NCBI RefSeq assembly: GCF_964275005.1
Contig: NC_092697.1
Coordinates: 15,650,138 to 15,714,137, forward strand
Length of the DNA stretch: 64,000 nt
Source: Diadema setosum
Lineage: Eukaryota > Echinodermata > Echinoidea > Diadematoida > Diadematidae
Direction: 5' to 3'
A program made the translations under genes and the position numbers. Positions within the stretch are counted from its first letter, which is position 1. Each line of letters begins with the position of its first letter. Shown piece after piece: positions 59,640 to 64,000 of this stretch. A model generated the notes under the pieces. It had not been told where the DNA came from. It searched no databases and saw only the letters and a list, made by a program, of their open reading frames with translations.

Positions 59640-60650
59640 CATTAAATTAATTCACCTCATGAGCCATGCTACACTCCTTAAAGTCAATAGTTTATTGATT
59701 TAACGTAGAAATAGTAATCGCTGATGCGTTTTTACGTGCTGATATGAAGGGCAATGGACGTTGGTGCTAATTAAGGGGATGCACGTGTGTGTTCTACAGA
59801 ATTATTTTTCTTGAATTATTTTCATCTTTTTCACCGCTAGTTCTTTTTATTTGATATAAAAATATCAATCTATTCATTCAATTAATTCCCCTCATGAGCC
59901 ATGATACACTGCTCAAAGTCATAATTTGTTGATTAAACGTAGAAATAGCAATCGCTGATGCGTTTTAAATGCTGATATGAAGGGTAATGAACGTTTGTTT
60001 GTTCATTTTCCATCTGACAAGATGGCTGGATAGCCCATATTCAGCTACGTTAAGCTGGTCTTCCATGGGTCCAGTTGGATGTGAGGTGGGACCACTTCAC
60101 CGGGTTAAACACCCTGCTCTTTGCGATGAATGAAGAAGCGGGATCTTTTACATGCATGAGTTGTTGCTCTCTCATACACGGGACCTCCATTTTATGTCCT
60201 ATCCGAGGGACAGAGTGTTTTGCCTCTTGCTAGAGGGGACGGTATATTTACACACAACATTGCTCAGTCCAGACTCGGGTTCGAACCCGGGCCGCGTGAT
60301 CGTGAGGCAGACGCGATACCGACTGAGCCAACTCACATCCCCTTAATTAACATCACGTTGATGTTAAAGGGGATGCAGGTATGTGTTCCAAAGAATTGAT
60401 TATTTTTCTTGAATTATTTTCATCATTTTCATCTCTCGCTCTTTTTATCTATTATTGAAATATCAATTTATTCATTCAATTAAGGTCACCTCATGAGCCA
60501 TGATACACTGCTCAAAGTCATAGTTTATTGATTAAACGTAGAATTAGTGATGGCCGATGCGTTTTTAAGTGCTGATATGAAGGGTAACGGACGTTGATGT
60601 TAATTAAGGGGATGCAGGTATGTGTTCCACAGAATTATTTATTTTCTTCT
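59640..60650. repeat. Three-copy minisatellite, period about 235 bp, split by a SINE
   Basis: CCTCATGAGCCATG occurs near 59655, 59890 and 60489, each followed by ATTGATTTAACGTAGAA-like and TGCTGATATGAAGGG words. The second copy is interrupted by the SINE at 59993-60336. Confidence 0.85.
59993..60336 (-). repeat. tRNA-derived SINE, copy 2
   Basis: Same body and head as 34680-35027, with A box TTGGCTCAGTCGG and B box GGGTTCGAACCCG on the minus strand. Its 5' side is followed by CATCCCCTTAATTAACATCA, an inverted copy of target sequence. Confidence 0.85.
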
Positions 60651-61679
60651 GCTTATCTCCAGCTTAAACTGGACTAGAAAAGAAACCAAAAAAAAAACAA
60701 AACGACTGTAGTGTTATTTTTAACCTCTTCGGCAGCTTGCCTATCCTAGAATGTAATTTGCTTTAAATCATTCATGTGTATGAAAATATAATTATCCATT
60801 CTTTCAAATACCTTCAGAATATCATCATGTTATTACAATAAGCTGACAATGTAATTTTGAAATGAATAGCCAATATTTCAATACTAAATTTCCATTACAT
60901 ATTTGAAATGTAAGCTCATTTTCAAGTCTGAAACAGTGTTTAATAAAATCATTTTGATTTGCTTTTTCAAATAACCATATTTCTTTGTCAGTGAAGAACG
61001 AAATAAAATATGAAGCGTTTTTATAGCACTTAACAAGAAAATGATTTGTGGGGATCGATTTGATCATGTTATAGTACATTCTTTATTCAACCTTTATCAT
61101 TATGTGGATTTGTTTTTGTTTTGCTTTTCTTTTGGTATAGACGAATGAAAGTAGTGAGAATTCTTTTAGAATATAAAGTGTGATAACAAAAGACTGAATA
61201 TGGGGATGAGATTGGCATGAAATAACTTTAGGGAGAGAGAGAAGAGAAAGTGGACTTAACGGTAAAACAAAGTCTGCATGTGACGCTGAGACGTTAATCA
61301 TGACTGTGAGCATGGTGAAACATAGAATTAAGCAAGAAAAAGGCTCAGTATACATTGGAGTAAAATGTACAGATGAGGTGAATAATTTTGATTAGGAATC
61401 AACCCCTTGTCATCATATCAACACACACACACACACACAAACACAAAAGCCCTGAAAATAGCAGCAACAATGCTTGTTTGTTGTTGTTCTTGTGATATAT
61501 AGCCAAGAAGACATTCAGAGTTTATAACAAAATTACACATTTTCAAAACGAATACTGCGAAAATGTTTAAATTTTCACTGTAAAGGCTGCACGAATGAAT
61601 GGAAGTAATTTCGGAGAATACAACACGCGCGAATACCTAATAATTTTGAACAAGGCGCACTTACGGCACGCCGTGCGGG

Positions 61680-62180
61680 CGTGCAATGTGCCACTTCGTG
61701 GAATTAATGAATAGAACGTCTTTGTGAAACAACGATTTGCGCGTAGATTTCCTTCACGAAGTGGTACAAAATCAAATGTTTGCAACTTTATGGTATTGAT
61801 ATATTGTCTCCTCGATTTGAAAAAAAAAAAAATCATAGTAGTTGGTGAAAAAGTACCCTTCTTGCTTCCACAACTAGGCGGGCGACCCAATGTGAAACTT
61901 CGTGGACAAAATCGAACTGCGGTTTACGCTTATGATTTCGTCCACGAAATGACACAATTGTTTCCTGCCTCGCAGTCGCAATATTTCACGTTCACTATTT
62001 AAAATTGGCACGTGACTGTAAAGAACAAGTTCTCCTCTTTCTGTTCATGTATGATTTATCAAATTTGATTCCAGAAATCCACTCGAGTTAACGATTTCAT
62101 AAATTGTAAAGCTTTGGATGCGTTTTTCTCGAAACGCGGTTTTCATCAACTACGCGCCAAAGTGCCACTTCGTGGTATCA
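61680..62180. repeat. Cluster of CCACTTCGTGG near-palindromes
   Basis: CCACTTCGTGG or its complement (exact or one to two mismatches) occurs near 61690, 61755, 61896, 61941 and 62164. Pairs face each other, for example TTCGTGGACAAAATC and GATTTCGTCCACGAA. Confidence 0.6.
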
Positions 62181-62816
62181 GCGGCGAATTGTATTATACT
62201 ACTTATGTAGTCTTGTGTAATGCGTAAAGTTTTCATTAGTTGATCACTTTAATCACACTACTTACTGTCTTCGTATTCTTCCTGTATTTTTCCTGTTTTT
62301 CACAGGACAGTAATGTAAACGAGTTAAGAAACAAAGATTCCATCTGTTTGTTAAACATCTATCTATCTCAATTTATCCGCATCCTTCCACACATGTGAAA
62401 GAACCTGCCTGTACCACCTGTGGTTTTTCTGGGTTTGATACTCTATTCTCGTATGATGATATCTATATCACGATGATATCTCTATCACACTGTCGCTGAA
62501 GGCCTTCCGATATAATGTTAGAGGAAATTCACCTTGCCTTTATTTGTCCAAGTTGAGACACTACCCTCGCGATCCGTTCAATGCAAACCGGTGCCTTTGG
62601 ATAGGTGTCGTTCTGTATATGAATCATGACTCTCCTACTGTATGTAACAGAGCCTGCTTTGGTCTTGTACGATGTGCATTTGATACTGTGTGAATCCCTG
62701 ATCCACTGAGCAAATGAGCTCAAATGTGAGGTGCAACATCTAAGGAAAAAAGAATGTATTCATTTCTTAGTTTAATACGTAGGTATATGACGTATGTTTA
62801 ACATCACATGCACACA

Positions 62817-62817
62817 G

Positions 62818-62855
<38 letters not shown>

Positions 62856-62899
62856 CATATTTGTTATTAGCATTAGTATTGTTATTATTATTATCATCA

Positions 62900-62954
<55 letters not shown>

Positions 62955-62957
62955 CAT
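62817..62957. repeat. (CA)n and (ATT)n microsatellites
   Basis: CA units at 62817-62853 and ATT units at 62878-62956. Confidence 0.95.
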
Positions 62958-63837
62958 TATTCAGTTTTCAGGGTCCATACATGTATATTCCAAGAAACTC
63001 ATTGATGAAATAACATAACAGCGATTTTGAAAAAAAAAATCTACAATATGAAATAATGTGAGGAATGCATAAGTCACAATTTTCAAAAGAGCATTTCATT
63101 TGCAGCTGAATTCGGCGTTTCTGGATGCAGCTCTCTGAATATTAAGCATAATTATGTTCGTTCCAGTTCAGATTGCACTCGGGAAAGTATTTAGAATTGT
63201 GTGGAGCATTTTTCAGTATAAGGGAGCATCCATCAATAGATTACAATTTCCCTTGTGTTTGTTTGTCTGAAGTGAGTAGAGTAGTTTTGATTTGATTTTA
63301 CTTTCATTTTATTTCTTAATTTCTTTTTCACGCATATTTATTATGAAAAAAAAAGTCAATTGATGTTGATGTTAAATGATTGTTGATGTTAAATGATTGC
63401 TGGTTATTTGTTCGTTTGTTTTTTTTTTTTACATTTAAACCATGTTGACACTTTAGTTGATAAACAATTCAGTCGAGTAGTAAGAATTTTTAAAATTTGG
63501 TGCGAGTAAAAGATGTTCATATCCTTGGCATAGACAAAGAATATAACAATATGTATTAATATATGATATTGTTAATATGAATAAAAATAATATTGGTCGA
63601 GATATGAGCTTCACACCACATTTGTTGTTGGGGTTTTTTTTTGTTTTTGTTTTTTTGTTTGTTTTTTTTTTTGAGCTGCGACATTAAGAAAGCTGATATA
63701 ATCGTTGGCAGTTATACGGAAAAAGTATACCAGCCAAAGGAGTGACTCTGGGATCAATCTAAGCTGCCAAGTTTGAACTTAGACCCTACATCTATAAAAT
63801 AAGCATTAAAAACGTTTACCGTCATATTTCTATTTCG

Positions 63838-63845
63838 TACACACA

Positions 63846-63894
<49 letters not shown>
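63838..63894. repeat. (CA)n microsatellite
   Basis: About 25 CA units with one interruption. Confidence 0.95.
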
Positions 63895-63895
<1 letters not shown>

Positions 63896-63929
63896 AATGT
63901 ATAATGTACATGCACAGAGTTGATTAAAA

Positions 63930-64000
63930 TCTGGGCTCCGTTTCATAAAAGATGTTAGGATGGCAACTCTTGCTGGAATGGCAACTTCCCATAGCAACAC
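63930..64000. repeat. Partial dispersed repeat at the window edge
   Basis: GGCAACTCTTGCTGGAATGG and GGCAACTTCCCATAGCAAC match the repeat at 8440-8580; it runs off the right edge. Confidence 0.5.

Noticed and set aside
62772..63018. Poly-isoleucine and THTHTH frames
   Set aside because: They are translations of (ATT)n and (CA)n microsatellites.
1..64000. CRISPR array, rRNA genes or integrated virus
   Set aside because: No spaced identical repeats of the right size, no rRNA-like blocks and no viral gene set were seen.

Overview
The window looks like a piece of a marine invertebrate genome, most likely a deuterostome such as an echinoderm. The basis is long introns between small phase-consistent exons, two gene families typical of such animals, AT-rich noncoding DNA full of microsatellites, and many short DNA transposons, tRNA-derived SINEs, LINE fragments and 'pearl'-type repeats. 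The species cannot be fixed from the sequence alone. Nothing is bacterial; there is no operon, CRISPR array or ribosome binding site.

Left third (1-20.5 kb, minus strand): the 5' 19 coding exons of a large STAND-type ATPase gene. All 19 splice in one open frame (2,667 bp, 889 codons). The protein starts MGCGSS, a likely myristoylation/palmitoylation signal, then has a DUF4062 domain, a NACHT ATPase with clear Walker A and B motifs, a winged-helix region and the first TPR repeats. The gene runs off the left edge. Its likely promoter is a CpG-dense stretch near 21.8-22.3 kb.

Middle (26.4-47.3 kb, perhaps to 52.4 kb, minus strand): a receptor of the LDLa-LRR-7TM class (type C LGR, relaxin-receptor/GRL101-like). 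It has two LDLa exons, one LRR N-cap exon, 15 one-repeat LRR exons of 72 or 75 bp all in phase 2, and one large exon with the hinge and seven membrane segments. The 5' signal-peptide exon is uncertain. Introns carry a hAT element with a nested LINE, a second hAT MITE, a near-perfect foldback MITE, a SINE, LINE fragments and a pearl-like element with perfect AGGTCAAAGGTCA sites.

Right part (52.4-64 kb): mostly repeats: a second pearl-like element, a SINE inside a three-copy minisatellite, CA/ATT/TA microsatellites, and one possible plus-strand signal-peptide exon at 54.6 kb.

The two genes share no obvious pathway. The most interesting signals are how mobile elements meet gene structure: a transposon 30 nt from a splice acceptor that supplies part of the branch-point motif, nuclear-receptor-like DR1 sites carried by pearl elements (and one in an LDLa exon), paired loss of one disulfide in both LDLa modules, and a SINE insertion with an inverted duplication of target sequence.
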